A stretch of 64,000 bases of DNA. Source: Arthrobacter sp. MAHUQ-56 (GTDB lineage Bacteria; Actinomycetota; Actinomycetes; Actinomycetales; Micrococcaceae). Under the pieces are notes generated by a model, which worked only from the letters and a program-made list of their open reading frames with translations, made no database searches and was not told the origin of the DNA. Positions 43,776-53,069 of the stretch are shown piece after piece. The stretch's first letter is position 1. Every line of letters begins with the position of its first letter. The stretch is from the NCBI RefSeq assembly GCF_019710585.1, contig NZ_JAIFZQ010000020.1, positions 434,001 to 498,000 on the forward strand, read 5' to 3'. The position numbers and the translations under genes were made by a program.

Positions 43776-45452
43776 ATGCGTGCTTACACAGCCGGGGACA
43801 CTGACGTCCCGCTCCTGGAAGAGACCATTGGCGCGAACTTTGAGCGCGTTGCCGCGCAGTTCCCCCTGCATGACGCGCTGATTGAAGCCGCGCCCGTGCC
43901 GGGCGCTGACGCCCGCCGCTGGAGCTACACCAAGCTGAACGACGACGTCGACCGGCTCGCGCGTGCGCTGCTCGCCCTGGGCGTGGCCAAGGGGGAGAGG
44001 GTGGGCATCTGGAGCCCCAACTGCGCGGAGTGGACGCTCCTGCAGTATGCGACCGCCAAGGCGGGCGCCATCCTGGTCAACGTCAATCCGGCCTACCGCA
44101 GCCACGAACTTGAATTCGTGGTCAAGCAGAACGGCATGCGGATGCTGGTCACGGCGCCCTCGGACAAGAACAGCGACTACGTGGGCATGGCACGCCAGGC
44201 GCTGGCCGTGTGCCCGGACCTGCGCGAACTCGTCTTCCTCCCGGACCATGGCCTGGACGGGCTGGAAGCCGGCGCGCCGCAACGGGACGCGGAACTCACG
44301 TACGCCGAACTCCTCAACCGGGCGGACGGCGTCGCACATTCTGTCCTGAGGGCCCGCATGGCCGAGCTCAGCCCGCACGACCCGATCAACCTGCAGTACA
44401 CCTCCGGCACCACGGGGTTCCCCAAGGGTGCGACGCTGACCCACCACAATATCCTCAACAACGGCTTCGCGATCGGTGAGCTGCTGGGCTACACCGAGCA
44501 CGACCGGGTGGTCATTCCGGTGCCGTTCTACCACTGCTTCGGGATGGTGATCGGCAACCTGAACGCGCTCAGCCACGGCGCCGCCACCATCATCCCCGGC
44601 CGTGGATTCTCGCCTGCGGCGGCGCTGGAGGCGGTGCAGGACTTCGGCGGGACGTCCCTGTATGGCGTGCCCACCATGTTCATTGCGGAACTGGCCCTGC
44701 CCGACTTTTCCTCGTACGACTTGTCGACGCTGCGCACGGGCGTGATGGCCGGCTCGCTGTGCCCCGTTGAGGTGATGAACCGGGTGATCTCTGACATGCA
44801 CATGGTGGACGTGGCCATCTGCTACGGCATGACGGAGACCTCGCCGGTGTCCACCATGACGCGCAAGGGGGACACCCTGCGGCAGCGCACCCAGACCGTG
44901 GGCCGGACCATGCCGCAGCTGGAAAGCCGGATCGTGGATCCGGCCACGGGGGAGGAACTGGAACGCGGCCAGATCGGCGAGCTCTGCACCCGCGGCTATG
45001 CAGTCATGGCCGGGTACTGGAACCAGCCGGACAAGACGGCCGAAGCGATCGACGCCGACGGGTGGATGCACACCGGCGACCTGGCACGCATGGACGACGA
45101 CGGGTATGTGGTGGTGGAGGGCCGGATCAAGGACATGGTGGTCCGCGGCGGCGAAAACATCTACCCGCGCGAGATTGAGGAGTTCCTCTACACCCACCCC
45201 GCCATCCAGGATGTCCAGGTGATCGGCGTCCCGGACAGCAGGTACGGCGAGGAACTGATGGCCTGCATCATCCTCAAGCCGGGGGCCGAACCGCTGGACG
45301 CGGCCGCGCTGGCGGAGTTCTGCCGCGGAAAATTGGCGCACTACAAGATCCCCCGCTACGTGGAGGTGCGCGAGAGCTTCCCGATGACCGTCTCCGGAAA
45401 GATCAGGAAAGTGGAGATGCGCGAGCAGGCAGTGGCCCGGCTGGGGCTCTGA
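43776..45452 (+). CDS. AMP-binding acyl-CoA synthetase (FadD-like)
   Basis: A 558-residue adenylating enzyme that activates a carboxylic acid to its CoA thioester. The phosphate-binding P-loop is YTSGTTGFPKGATLTHHN near residue 208. Further motifs are CYGMTETSP near 348, the hinge region TGDLARMDDDGYVVVEGRIKD (shown as TGDLARMDDDGYVVVEGR) near 430 and the catalytic lysine in TVSGKIRKVEM near 538. It is closest in form to medium- or long-chain fatty acyl-CoA synthetases. The start sits in a leaderless promoter context and the gene ends one base from a convergent lipoprotein gene. Confidence 0.92.
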   Translation: MRAYTAGDTDVPLLEETIGANFERVAAQFPLHDALIEAAPVPGADARRWSYTKLNDDVDRLARALLALGVAKGERVGIWSPNCAEWTLLQYATAKAGAILVNVNPAYRSHELEFVVKQNGMRMLVTAPSDKNSDYVGMARQALAVCPDLRELVFLPDHGLDGLEAGAPQRDAELTYAELLNRADGVAHSVLRARMAELSPHDPINLQYTSGTTGFPKGATLTHHNILNNGFAIGELLGYTEHDRVVIPVPFYHCFGMVIGNLNALSHGAATIIPGRGFSPAAALEAVQDFGGTSLYGVPTMFIAELALPDFSSYDLSTLRTGVMAGSLCPVEVMNRVISDMHMVDVAICYGMTETSPVSTMTRKGDTLRQRTQTVGRTMPQLESRIVDPATGEELERGQIGELCTRGYAVMAGYWNQPDKTAEAIDADGWMHTGDLARMDDDGYVVVEGRIKDMVVRGGENIYPREIEEFLYTHPAIQDVQVIGVPDSRYGEELMACIILKPGAEPLDAAALAEFCRGKLAHYKIPRYVEVRESFPMTVSGKIRKVEMREQAVARLGL

Positions 45453-45881
45453 CTATCCGGGCTGCTGCACCAGGTCGAAGAGGACTTCGCCGTCGCAGAT
45501 CGAGGTGATCCTGATGGTGTAGCCGTTCATCGCCGCTTCAGAGCCCACCTTGAGATCGTGGAAGTAGACCGGGGTGGGATCCGGGGCATCGGCAGCCAGC
45601 GAGACGTCCGCCGTTACGGGAGTGGCTGAGGCCCTCGTACCGGCCAGTCCCACAGTCGGCGTGAACTTCTCGCCCTTGCTGGAATCGGGAAGCAGCGGCC
45701 ATGATCCGGGAATTGAAGGGACGATACGGTAGGCGCCTGATCCGGTGCAGCTGTCAGTCATTGTGGGCTCCTCAGTGGAAACGGGCGTGGGATCTGTGGA
45801 TGGACTGGGCGAGCACGCTCCTGTGCCCAGGGTCAGGAGGGCGGCAGCTCCGAGACGGTGGAACCGATGCAGGCGTCCCAT
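45453..45881 (-). CDS. Putative lipoprotein, last gene of the WXG-calpain operon
   Basis: A 142-residue protein with a basic N-terminus and hydrophobic core, AAALLTLGTGAC, where the cysteine near residue 23 may be lipidated although the lipobox is weak. After a Ser/Thr/Pro-rich spacer comes a beta-rich domain, with SICDGEVLFDLVQQPG at the end. No family is recognised. The ATG overlaps the stop of the protease gene by one base (a GTG at 45884 is also possible), so the two are coupled. It could be an immunity or surface partner of the protease. Confidence 0.65.
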   Translation of the reverse strand: MGRLHRFHRLGAAALLTLGTGACSPSPSTDPTPVSTEEPTMTDSCTGSGAYRIVPSIPGSWPLLPDSSKGEKFTPTVGLAGTRASATPVTADVSLAADAPDPTPVYFHDLKVGSEAAMNGYTIRITSICDGEVLFDLVQQPG

Positions 45882-47374
45882 CACCGCGCCACCGATGCGT
45901 CCTGGTACTTGTCTTTGAAGTCCTGTGGTGTGACGGTCAGGACCGGGTACTGCGAACCCCAGGGGTTCTGCAGGAGAATATTTCCTTCCGCATCCAAACC
46001 GGTAACGAAGTAGGCGTGGCTGGTGTGATAGCCGTCCGGGGCACCTTGGGGCAGATCGGCGAGGGTGGTCACCAAAGCGGCGCGTCCCTGCCTGGCAGCC
46101 TCCCAGACATCGTCGGGAGCAGTGGTGCGCGCTATGTCCGGTCCCGCCAAATACTGGAACGCGTCCGGACCCCAGTTGCCTTCGATGGCGCGGTAGTGAC
46201 CCGGCGGGTACGCCCGGTCCGGGGGCGTCCCTTCCTTGGTCCCGTCGTTGTTGTCGTCTTCGGTGTACACCTGCGCCAATGCTTTCTCAACGTAGGCCGG
46301 CCAGTTGCCGCCGAAACCCGCCTTGGCGCCCATCTGTGTGCCCTTGTTGTTCGCCGGCAGGTCGGAGGTGACGGTGACCCACTGCTCCTGTCCGTTCTTG
46401 TCAAACAGCAGGACAGAAACAGTTCCGTTGCCGTTGTCCGTCACGTGCTCGCTGGCCCAGCCGGGATCGGCATTGATCATGGCCCCGGCGGCTGCCAGAA
46501 CCACGCAGTCCCCGTACTGGCCCTGCTTGATATCGTCAGTGCTCGGGCGTTGCCCGATGACTGGCCACTTGGGCTCCGCCCACTGGTCGGGCCGGCTGGG
46601 GTCCGGACCGCCGGACCTGGCAGCGTCTCCCATCGCTGTTCCATCCGGCTGGGCCCACGGGATGAGGTCTTTCAGCCGGCCCACCTGCTCAGCTGACGCC
46701 TTGGACAAGAGCTGGTCCAGTAGTTGTTGCCGTTCGAAGGGGGTGGTTCCCTCGCCGTTGAACAGGCCCTTGCCGTCGGTTGCGGCGCCGCTGCCCAGGC
46801 TGCGGATCTCATCGTCGGTCAACGACTCCAGCAACTGGGTCAGCTGGGCGGGTTTGAGCCCGGCCAGGGCATCACGGAGTTCGTTGACGTCCGTATCGTT
46901 GCCCACGAAGAAGTTGCTCCCCGACGCAGCGTCCCTGACCAGGCCCCGGAGCCTGTCCAGTTCCGGCGCGGCCAGGTCCGCTTCGCCGCGGTCGGGGTGG
47001 CGCGCCACTGAATGTTCCCCGCCGGTCAGGTACTCGGCCGCCGAATCCCAGCCGCCTTTGCCGGAGGGGCCTCCAGCAGCGCTGGTCCGGCCTGCCGTGC
47101 CACCGGCGCCGCTGGCGAGTTCCTGTTCATCCGCGTGCCGTCGAGCGGCCTTCCCGGCCTCCGCAAGCGCCTCAATGACTTTGCCGAGCAGGAGGCTGTG
47201 GGTACCGGCCCAGTCGTTCCGGAACGCCTCGGCGTCGGCCCCTTTCCACCGGCCCGGGTCGCGCACGTCCCTCGACAGCGCCGTCCTGGTGGACGCCAGA
47301 CGCGCGGAGGAGGCCGTCAGGGATTTTCCCAGGGCGCGAAGTTGGGCGACGTCCGCCCCATAGATGCCTGCCAT
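45881..47374 (-). CDS. WXG100-like/calpain-like cysteine protease, probable type VII secretion substrate
   Basis: A 497-residue protein. Residues 1-85 form a helical hairpin with WKG at 43-45 in GRWKGADAEAFRNDW, as in WXG100 proteins. Residues 85-130 are a Gly/Ala-rich linker. Residues 130-240 have two helical segments, LRDALAGLKPAQLTQLL and LLDQLLSKASAEQV. Residues 275-480 are a calpain-type (C2) domain: Cys290 in QGQYGDCVVLAAAG, the EKALAQVY helix near 363, His453 in HTSHAYFVTGL and Asn470 in LLQNPWG. All three catalytic positions are present. There is no Sec signal. It is followed by a lipoprotein and preceded by a C-tail membrane protein. ESX machinery genes are not in the window. Confidence 0.85.
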   Translation of the reverse strand: MAGIYGADVAQLRALGKSLTASSARLASTRTALSRDVRDPGRWKGADAEAFRNDWAGTHSLLLGKVIEALAEAGKAARRHADEQELASGAGGTAGRTSAAGGPSGKGGWDSAAEYLTGGEHSVARHPDRGEADLAAPELDRLRGLVRDAASGSNFFVGNDTDVNELRDALAGLKPAQLTQLLESLTDDEIRSLGSGAATDGKGLFNGEGTTPFERQQLLDQLLSKASAEQVGRLKDLIPWAQPDGTAMGDAARSGGPDPSRPDQWAEPKWPVIGQRPSTDDIKQGQYGDCVVLAAAGAMINADPGWASEHVTDNGNGTVSVLLFDKNGQEQWVTVTSDLPANNKGTQMGAKAGFGGNWPAYVEKALAQVYTEDDNNDGTKEGTPPDRAYPPGHYRAIEGNWGPDAFQYLAGPDIARTTAPDDVWEAARQGRAALVTTLADLPQGAPDGYHTSHAYFVTGLDAEGNILLQNPWGSQYPVLTVTPQDFKDKYQDASVAR

Positions 47375-47449
47375 TGTTCCCCCAAATAAGTCCGAGCCTC
47401 CAACAGCCTAAGCGACGGCAGCCGCGGGCGGCATGGGGAGAACTGCCCG

Positions 47450-48037
47450 CTAGCTGCGGGGGCCTGATCCGGTGGGGCGGCGGCCTGTTCCCGCCCGGAC
47501 GGCAACAACGGCCACGACGGCGGCCGCCACCAGCGCTGCCACGACCAGGACAGTGCCACCTTCCTGCCGCGTCAGGGATAACGTGCGGGTACTGCCGCGG
47601 CTGACCTCGTTGCCCGGTATGTTCCAGTCAGCCCTGGAGGGGAAGATCCCGGCCGGCAGTTTCTCCTGCTGGAGCTGCCGCTGGGATGCGAGGCGTTCCC
47701 TGACCTCATCGTTCGGGGCGGGCACCATCTCGTCCGCCGCCACCGCCGCGGGAAAGTCCACGATGTACGGCTCGCCATAGAACGCCGAGGAAGCCACCGA
47801 CTCCACCCAGGTGCCCGGCGGCGGTTCCACGCCGTGCCTGGCAAAGGCAGCGAGCAGCATCTCACGGATCTCGCTGAGGCCCTTGCCGCCGGCGTCCCGC
47901 GTGACCTCGAAGATGGCCAGCTGGAGCCGCAGCTTCTCATCGAAGGCATGGTCCTTGGCGCTGGGGTCCAGCCCGTCGGAAGAGAGGTGCGCCGGGACCG
48001 CGGAGGCCGGATCGGTGCTGCCTGCAGTGGAGCTCAT
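47450..48037 (-). CDS. Hypothetical protein with a C-terminal membrane anchor
   Basis: A 195-residue protein. The N-terminal 140 residues are soluble, with LQLAIFEVTRDAGGKGLSEI and then FARHGVEPPPGTWVESVASS. One transmembrane helix, GTVLVVAALVAAAVVAVVAV, lies near residues 160-180, with a short basic tail. No family is recognised. The ATG at 48037 has AAGGA 6 bases upstream; an ATG at 48055 is possible. It is the first gene of the operon, 75 bases before the protease gene, and may help export or membrane recruitment of it (inference). Confidence 0.65.
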   Translation of the reverse strand: MSSTAGSTDPASAVPAHLSSDGLDPSAKDHAFDEKLRLQLAIFEVTRDAGGKGLSEIREMLLAAFARHGVEPPPGTWVESVASSAFYGEPYIVDFPAAVAADEMVPAPNDEVRERLASQRQLQQEKLPAGIFPSRADWNIPGNEVSRGSTRTLSLTRQEGGTVLVVAALVAAAVVAVVAVRAGTGRRPTGSGPRS

Positions 48038-48174
48038 GGGTGTCCTTTCCGTCATGGTGCCGCAATCCGCCTCACGGGAGGCTTCACCGTTGGCCGTACC
48101 CATTGCCCCGCGACTCAAGCGGTTGTGGTCGGAGTGAAGATGGGCGGGGAAGCCGTGGTGCCTCGGAATTCTGA

Positions 48175-49662
48175 CTATTCGGGATGGTTGCCCGCCCTCC
48201 CATTGATGGTGAAGGGCGTGGTGATCCCTTCGTACATCACATGTGCAACGAGGCCGTCCACCGCGTGCTCGAGCGTATGGCAGTGGTCGGTCCAGATTCC
48301 GGGATTGTCGGCAACGAACGCCACGTCGTAGGACTCGCCCGGATGGATGTCGAGCGAATCAATCCACCATGGGCTTCCTTTCGCGGGTATTCCATCACGT
48401 GAGAGCACAAGGACATGGTGGCCATGGAGGTGCATCGGATGAACCTCACCCGATTCATTCCGCAGATGCATCAGGACCACATCGCCCTGACGCACGTTGA
48501 ACATAGGTGCGTCCGGGTAGAGCCGGCCGTTGATGGTCCAGAAGTTGCCGGGCCGGCCGTCGATGACGCCGGGGCGACGTCCGATCGTGTAATCGAAAGT
48601 GCGGTCGGGCGACGCCGCCTCGAAGCCAAGCGGGGCGGGGCTTCCGTAGGCCAGGAAGTCGAGCGTCGCTGACGGCTGCCTTGCCCCCGGCTCATCGCCT
48701 GTCATGGAGCCGATGAAGATACTGCGGGCTCCTCCGACGTTGAGCCGGGCCGCCCCGTGCGCGGGGGCCTGCATCGTGATGTCCACTCGGCCGCCCGCGG
48801 GAACCAGCACTGAGCGGTCCTGGATGACCGCAGGGGCCTTGACCTCCCGTCCGTCAATGGCAGCAACCCGAAAAGGAGCGGCGGACCAGACCGACGCGGT
48901 TCCCTGGTCCGTGTTGATAACGCGGATCCTCACGGTTGACCCCGGCTCTGCCGGGACGTGTTCGTCCAGGGCCCGTCCGTTCAGGGTGTGCTGGCCGCCA
49001 TAAACGTGCAGTAATGCCAGGGCCTCTGTGCTGCCGCCATTGGGGGATGGAACGGCGGGCTCGACCACCACGGCGCCGAGGAGCCCCCGCTCCACCTGCT
49101 CATGGGAGAGCTGGTGGGAGTGGTACCAATAGGTGCCGGGATCTTCGGCAACGAACCTGTAGGTATGCTGGCCGCCTACGGGCACTGCGTCCTGGGTGAT
49201 GCCGGCGACGCCGTCAGCCGCGTTTGGCACGTCCATCCCATGCCAGTGCAGGGTGGCGCCGGCACCAACGGATTCATTGACGAACACAGCCTCCACGAGG
49301 TCGCCCTGGCGGGCACGGATGGTGGGCCCCGGAGAAGTGCCGTTGACCGTGTACCCCTGGAACGGGTGGCCCCCAGGTACGTCAATGGTCTGCGAACCTG
49401 CAACAAGTCGGATCCGAACGTCGGGCTTTCGGAGCGGGTCTGCCACCAGCTCCGTAACGCTGGTCGAACCGGCGGCTGCTCCGCTGCCCGCCTCCGCATC
49501 GTGCCCGGCGTGTCCCCGGCCGAGGGCTCCGGCCGGCCCCATCGTCATGACCGAGTATTCACCCAGCAGCGTCGAACTCCATGCGAGCGCGGCCAGCCCG
49601 GCGGCCGCCGTCAACGCGCAGGCGGCGGAGACCCGGCGCACCAGATCAGGTCGTGACGGCAT
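48175..49662 (-). CDS. Multicopper oxidase (laccase-like)
   Basis: A 495-residue exported cupredoxin enzyme. The N-terminal membrane anchor is AACALTAAAGLAALAWSST. All copper motifs are seen: HWHG near residue 145, WYHSH near 185, HPMHLHGHH near 410 and HCHTLEHAVDGL near 470, covering the T1 and T2/T3 sites. The axial ligand position after the last motif fits a low-to-mid potential laccase. Copper tolerance or phenol/Fe/Mn oxidation is possible. The start overlaps the end of the upstream membrane protein gene by 17 bases, so they form one operon. Confidence 0.9.
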   Translation of the reverse strand: MPSRPDLVRRVSAACALTAAAGLAALAWSSTLLGEYSVMTMGPAGALGRGHAGHDAEAGSGAAAGSTSVTELVADPLRKPDVRIRLVAGSQTIDVPGGHPFQGYTVNGTSPGPTIRARQGDLVEAVFVNESVGAGATLHWHGMDVPNAADGVAGITQDAVPVGGQHTYRFVAEDPGTYWYHSHQLSHEQVERGLLGAVVVEPAVPSPNGGSTEALALLHVYGGQHTLNGRALDEHVPAEPGSTVRIRVINTDQGTASVWSAAPFRVAAIDGREVKAPAVIQDRSVLVPAGGRVDITMQAPAHGAARLNVGGARSIFIGSMTGDEPGARQPSATLDFLAYGSPAPLGFEAASPDRTFDYTIGRRPGVIDGRPGNFWTINGRLYPDAPMFNVRQGDVVLMHLRNESGEVHPMHLHGHHVLVLSRDGIPAKGSPWWIDSLDIHPGESYDVAFVADNPGIWTDHCHTLEHAVDGLVAHVMYEGITTPFTINGRAGNHPE

Positions 49663-50131
49663 TGGGTGAAGCCAGCCTGGCTACCCTGGCCGCGGCCGTC
49701 GGCCTGGTCCGGAGTGCCGCATGGATGGCCGCCACCAACACGGCCAGCGCGTTTGCACCATGGATTAGGCCCAGGTACGGCATGTCCGCGATCGAGTAGC
49801 CGAGGGTGGCCTGTAGAGCGACAAGGGCAAAAACGACGCCGGCCCACAACCGTGCGCCGCGCAGGTGCGTTCGTTGGTACTTCACGAAAAATGACAGGAT
49901 GAGGAGCAGGAGGGCGGCTGCGGGGATGACCATTCCACCGACGATTCCATGGATGGGGAACCCAAGTTCCCCGGTGAATACAGCCTGCCTGCTCTCAACA
50001 AGGGCTTTATCGATCACGCCACCCTCCTGGACGAAGTGCGCAATCCCACCGAGCGCGAAGGCGATCGACGCGGCCTGAACCACCACGCCCCCGGCCACAA
50101 TCCAAGCGAGAACTGCATAGATCCTGCGCAT
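49646..50131 (-). CDS. Four-helix membrane protein (DUF6220-like)
   Basis: A 161-residue integral membrane protein with about four helices: IYAVLAWIVAGGVVVQAASI, then GFPIHGIVGGMVIPAAALLL, VVFALVALQATLGYSIA and IHGANALAVLVAAIHAALR. Conserved His residues in helices 2 and 4 could bind heme or metal. The order of helices fits DUF6220. The ATG at 50131 has GGGAG 6 bases upstream. It precedes and overlaps the multicopper oxidase gene and diverges from the histidine kinase gene. Confidence 0.65.
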   Translation of the reverse strand: MRRIYAVLAWIVAGGVVVQAASIAFALGGIAHFVQEGGVIDKALVESRQAVFTGELGFPIHGIVGGMVIPAAALLLLILSFFVKYQRTHLRGARLWAGVVFALVALQATLGYSIADMPYLGLIHGANALAVLVAAIHAALRTRPTAAARVARLASPNAVTT

Positions 50132-50305
50132 AGTGCACTCCCATCGGTCCGGTCGCCGGCCGTGCGGCGTCTTTCGACCCACGGTAGGCGCGCCCGGGCG
50201 GTGCGGGAACGCGGCAGGCCACGGGGTGCATGGAGGAAAGCCTCGGGGGTGGTCCGGTGCACCTACCCCCTCCCGGGAATAGCGGGGAAGGCGGATCATA
50301 GGACT

Positions 50306-52357
50306 GTGCTCCGCAGATGGGGATCATTGGCGCTGCTGGCTCCGCTGGGGGCGGCATCGCTCGCCTACGTCGTCATTGTCCGCGGACTCGGGGATTCCCC
50401 TGCCGATCATGCCCTCGCCTGGCCGCTCTTAGGAGTGCTCCCCACGTTTGTCTTTGGCATCTGGCTGCTGACCGTATCCTTGTCCCGATCCGCTGTCTTC
50501 GTCGCCCTGGCGGCTACGGCGATGGCTGCCGGTTCGGCCTTCGAAACCCTGGTCCAGCGGAATGCCGGGCTGCTCCAGGAGCCCGGATTTCCGTTCATCA
50601 ATGCGATTGGCCTGACCGCCGACGCTACGGCGACAGCCAGTTTCCTCATAATGTTCGCTACCTATCCCACCGGAACGCCGGAACGCCGATGGCAGCGGAC
50701 CGCCCTGAGGTTCCTCTGGGCTCCTGTGCTGGTGGCACCCCTGACCCTGCTGACCACCCCCCATGTGGTGATGCAGGCCTACAGTGGCATCAGCGGGCAA
50801 TCCATTCCGAATCCGTTGGCGGTGCCTTGGCTGGAGTGGGCCGCGCCCGGCGTGCATTACCTCCTCTACCAGCCGTGGCCCAGCGTGGGGCTGGGGTTGG
50901 CGGTGCTCTATTCGCGTGCACTTTTCGGTGATCCGGAGATCCGCGCCCGGATGCGCTTGATGACTTGGGTGGTCACGGTATCCCTGGGTGCCTTCATCTT
51001 TTGGACGTTCGGCCGGACCCCTTGGGACACCATTGTGGCCGTCGCCGTCTACGCCAGTCTGCTGGCCATCCCGCTCGCGGCCATCCATGGCATCTTCCGG
51101 TATGGGGCATTCGACATCGCAGCCGTGGACCGGGGACGGCATGTGGCCCGGTCCTCCAACCTGCTGATCACGGTTCTCTACGGGATCGGTGCGGCTACTC
51201 CGGCGGTGTTGCTGGCCGACAGGCTCACCGTGCTGGGGGCAGTCCTGTTGACCTCGCTGCTGGCTGTCTGCCTGCTGCCGGTACGGGGCTGGCTGCAGGC
51301 GTGGATTCAGCGCGCCGTCTTTGGCGACCGGGACCGCCAGTTGGCACTCCTCAGCGAGCTCGGGTCGCGCCTGGAGCAAGCGGTTGAGCCCGCCGAATTG
51401 CTCAGCCGTCTTGCGGCCGCCGTGCGCGATGGGCTTGACGCGTCCTGGGTGCGGATCAGCCTGGCGGGAGCTGAGGGCAGGCTCGCGGAGCAGCCCGCCG
51501 GCGTGGCAGGCGATGTCAAGGGCGAGGCCCGGCTCCAATGCGGCCTGTCTCGTGCGGACGAAAACCTTGGACATATAGAGGTGGGCCCGCGACGCCGAAG
51601 TGATTACAGCGAGGCCGAACGTGCCCTGCTTGGAACTGTTGCCGGCCAGGCCGCGGCATCGGTCGCCAACGTCCGGCTCAGCGCCCAACTCGCGGAGCAG
51701 CTCAATGACCTGACCGCATCGCGCGTGCGGCTCGTCGCGGCCCAGGACGACGAGCGGAAGAGGCTGGAGCGGGACCTGCATGACGGAATCCAACAGAACG
51801 TGGTGGCCCAGATCGCCGGGCTCCGCTTGGCCCGCAACCGGTTGCAGCGCGGTGAACTGAGGGTGGAGGAGTTGGCCGGCCTGCAGGACCAGGCCCGGGA
51901 AACCCTGACGGACCTGCGCGAGCTCGCCCACGGGATCCACCCGCCGGTGCTCAGCGACAACGGCCTGGTGGCAGCTATTGAGTCAAGTGCGGCCCGGTTC
52001 CCCATCCCGCTGACCGTGGAAGCGGACGAAAGGGTGCGTGCTGAACGGTTCCCGGAAGACGTGGAAACGACTGCGTACTACGTCGTGCGGGAGGCCCTGG
52101 CGAACACCGCCAAGCACTCGCGCGCGACCCTCGCTACTGTGGGGCTCGCCCGAAAGAACGGGCATCTGCATATCGCGATCACCGATGACGGACGCGGAAT
52201 TCACGAGCCGGTTCCTGCGGCCCGCGGCGGTCTTGCGAACATCCGGGACCGGGTGGCGGCACTGCGGGGCAGCATGGACGTCCTCGGCCATGATCCTTCG
52301 GGCACAACCGTCGTGGTGGACCTGCCCGTCGACCGCACGGGGGAATCCGTTGGATGA
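50306..52357 (+). CDS. Sensor histidine kinase (NarX/LiaS-type, HisKA_3)
   Basis: A 683-residue kinase. The first 300 residues have eight or so membrane helices, beginning LALLAPLGAASLAYVVIV and including WLLTVSLSRSAVFVALAA. A GAF-like domain lies at about 350-460. The HisKA_3 dimerisation helix contains His492 in LERDLHDGIQQNVVAQIAG, and the C-terminal ATPase domain has DDGRGI near 630. Start GTG 50306 is the best fit to the first helix; a longer frame upstream lacks character. It overlaps the response regulator by 8 bases and diverges from the copper oxidase operon, which it may control. Confidence 0.88.
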   Translation: MLRRWGSLALLAPLGAASLAYVVIVRGLGDSPADHALAWPLLGVLPTFVFGIWLLTVSLSRSAVFVALAATAMAAGSAFETLVQRNAGLLQEPGFPFINAIGLTADATATASFLIMFATYPTGTPERRWQRTALRFLWAPVLVAPLTLLTTPHVVMQAYSGISGQSIPNPLAVPWLEWAAPGVHYLLYQPWPSVGLGLAVLYSRALFGDPEIRARMRLMTWVVTVSLGAFIFWTFGRTPWDTIVAVAVYASLLAIPLAAIHGIFRYGAFDIAAVDRGRHVARSSNLLITVLYGIGAATPAVLLADRLTVLGAVLLTSLLAVCLLPVRGWLQAWIQRAVFGDRDRQLALLSELGSRLEQAVEPAELLSRLAAAVRDGLDASWVRISLAGAEGRLAEQPAGVAGDVKGEARLQCGLSRADENLGHIEVGPRRRSDYSEAERALLGTVAGQAAASVANVRLSAQLAEQLNDLTASRVRLVAAQDDERKRLERDLHDGIQQNVVAQIAGLRLARNRLQRGELRVEELAGLQDQARETLTDLRELAHGIHPPVLSDNGLVAAIESSAARFPIPLTVEADERVRAERFPEDVETTAYYVVREALANTAKHSRATLATVGLARKNGHLHIAITDDGRGIHEPVPAARGGLANIRDRVAALRGSMDVLGHDPSGTTVVVDLPVDRTGESVG

Positions 52358-53060
52358 GTCCGGCGTCCTTCGCGTGGTGATCGCAGAGGACAATTACCTG
52401 GTGCGCGAGGGGCTTCGCCGCTTGCTGGAGGACTCCGGTGAAATTGACGTCGTCGCCTCCGTGGGGAGTGCCCTTGAGCTGTTTGACGCCGTCCGCAGGT
52501 TCGCGCCGGACGCAGTCCTGACCGATATCCGGATGCCGCCCGGCCACCATATGGAAGGGATTGAGGCGGCGCGCACCATCCGTGCAGCGCATCCTGGTAC
52601 GGGGGTGGTGGTGCTCTCCCAGCACGCCGACCAAAGCTATGCGCTCGCGCTCTTCGCCGACGGGTCGGCCGGACTTGGCTATTTGCTGAAAGACCGCATT
52701 GGCGACCTCGAGGACCTGGTGCATGCCCTTCGCGAGGTGAGGTCGGGGGGGTCCGTCATCGACCCCCAGATTGTGGACACCTTGGTGCGCCGCCGAAGTG
52801 CGGTTGCAATGAGTCCGCTCTCCGAACTCTCGCCCCGGGAGCTGGACGTGCTGCGCGAGATGGCGCAGGGCAAGACCAACGCCGGCATCGAACAGTCCCT
52901 GTTCCTGTCTGCGTCCACCGTGGAAAAGCACGTGAATTCGATCTTCAGCAAACTCCGGCTTCCCTCAACCGGGGTGCACCGCCGCGTTGCCGCCGTATTG
53001 GCGTTCCTGCAGAGCAGCAGCGCCCCGGCGGGCGGTGACCCCTCCACAGCAGGGCAGTAG
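52350..53060 (+). CDS. NarL/LuxR-type response regulator
   Basis: A 236-residue two-component regulator. The receiver domain covers residues 8-125; the phosphoacceptor is Asp59 in VLTDIRMPP, and the lysine of the active site is in YLLKDRIG near 112. The LuxR helix-turn-helix is at residues 155-205, with LSPRELDVLREMAQGKTN and SASTVEKHVNSIF. The TTG at 52350 lies 6 bases after GGGGGA and overlaps the kinase gene, so the pair is translationally coupled. Other start codons fall inside the receiver core. Confidence 0.92.
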   Translation: MDESGVLRVVIAEDNYLVREGLRRLLEDSGEIDVVASVGSALELFDAVRRFAPDAVLTDIRMPPGHHMEGIEAARTIRAAHPGTGVVVLSQHADQSYALALFADGSAGLGYLLKDRIGDLEDLVHALREVRSGGSVIDPQIVDTLVRRRSAVAMSPLSELSPRELDVLREMAQGKTNAGIEQSLFLSASTVEKHVNSIFSKLRLPSTGVHRRVAAVLAFLQSSSAPAGGDPSTAGQ

Positions 53061-53069
53061 CGGCCGGCA

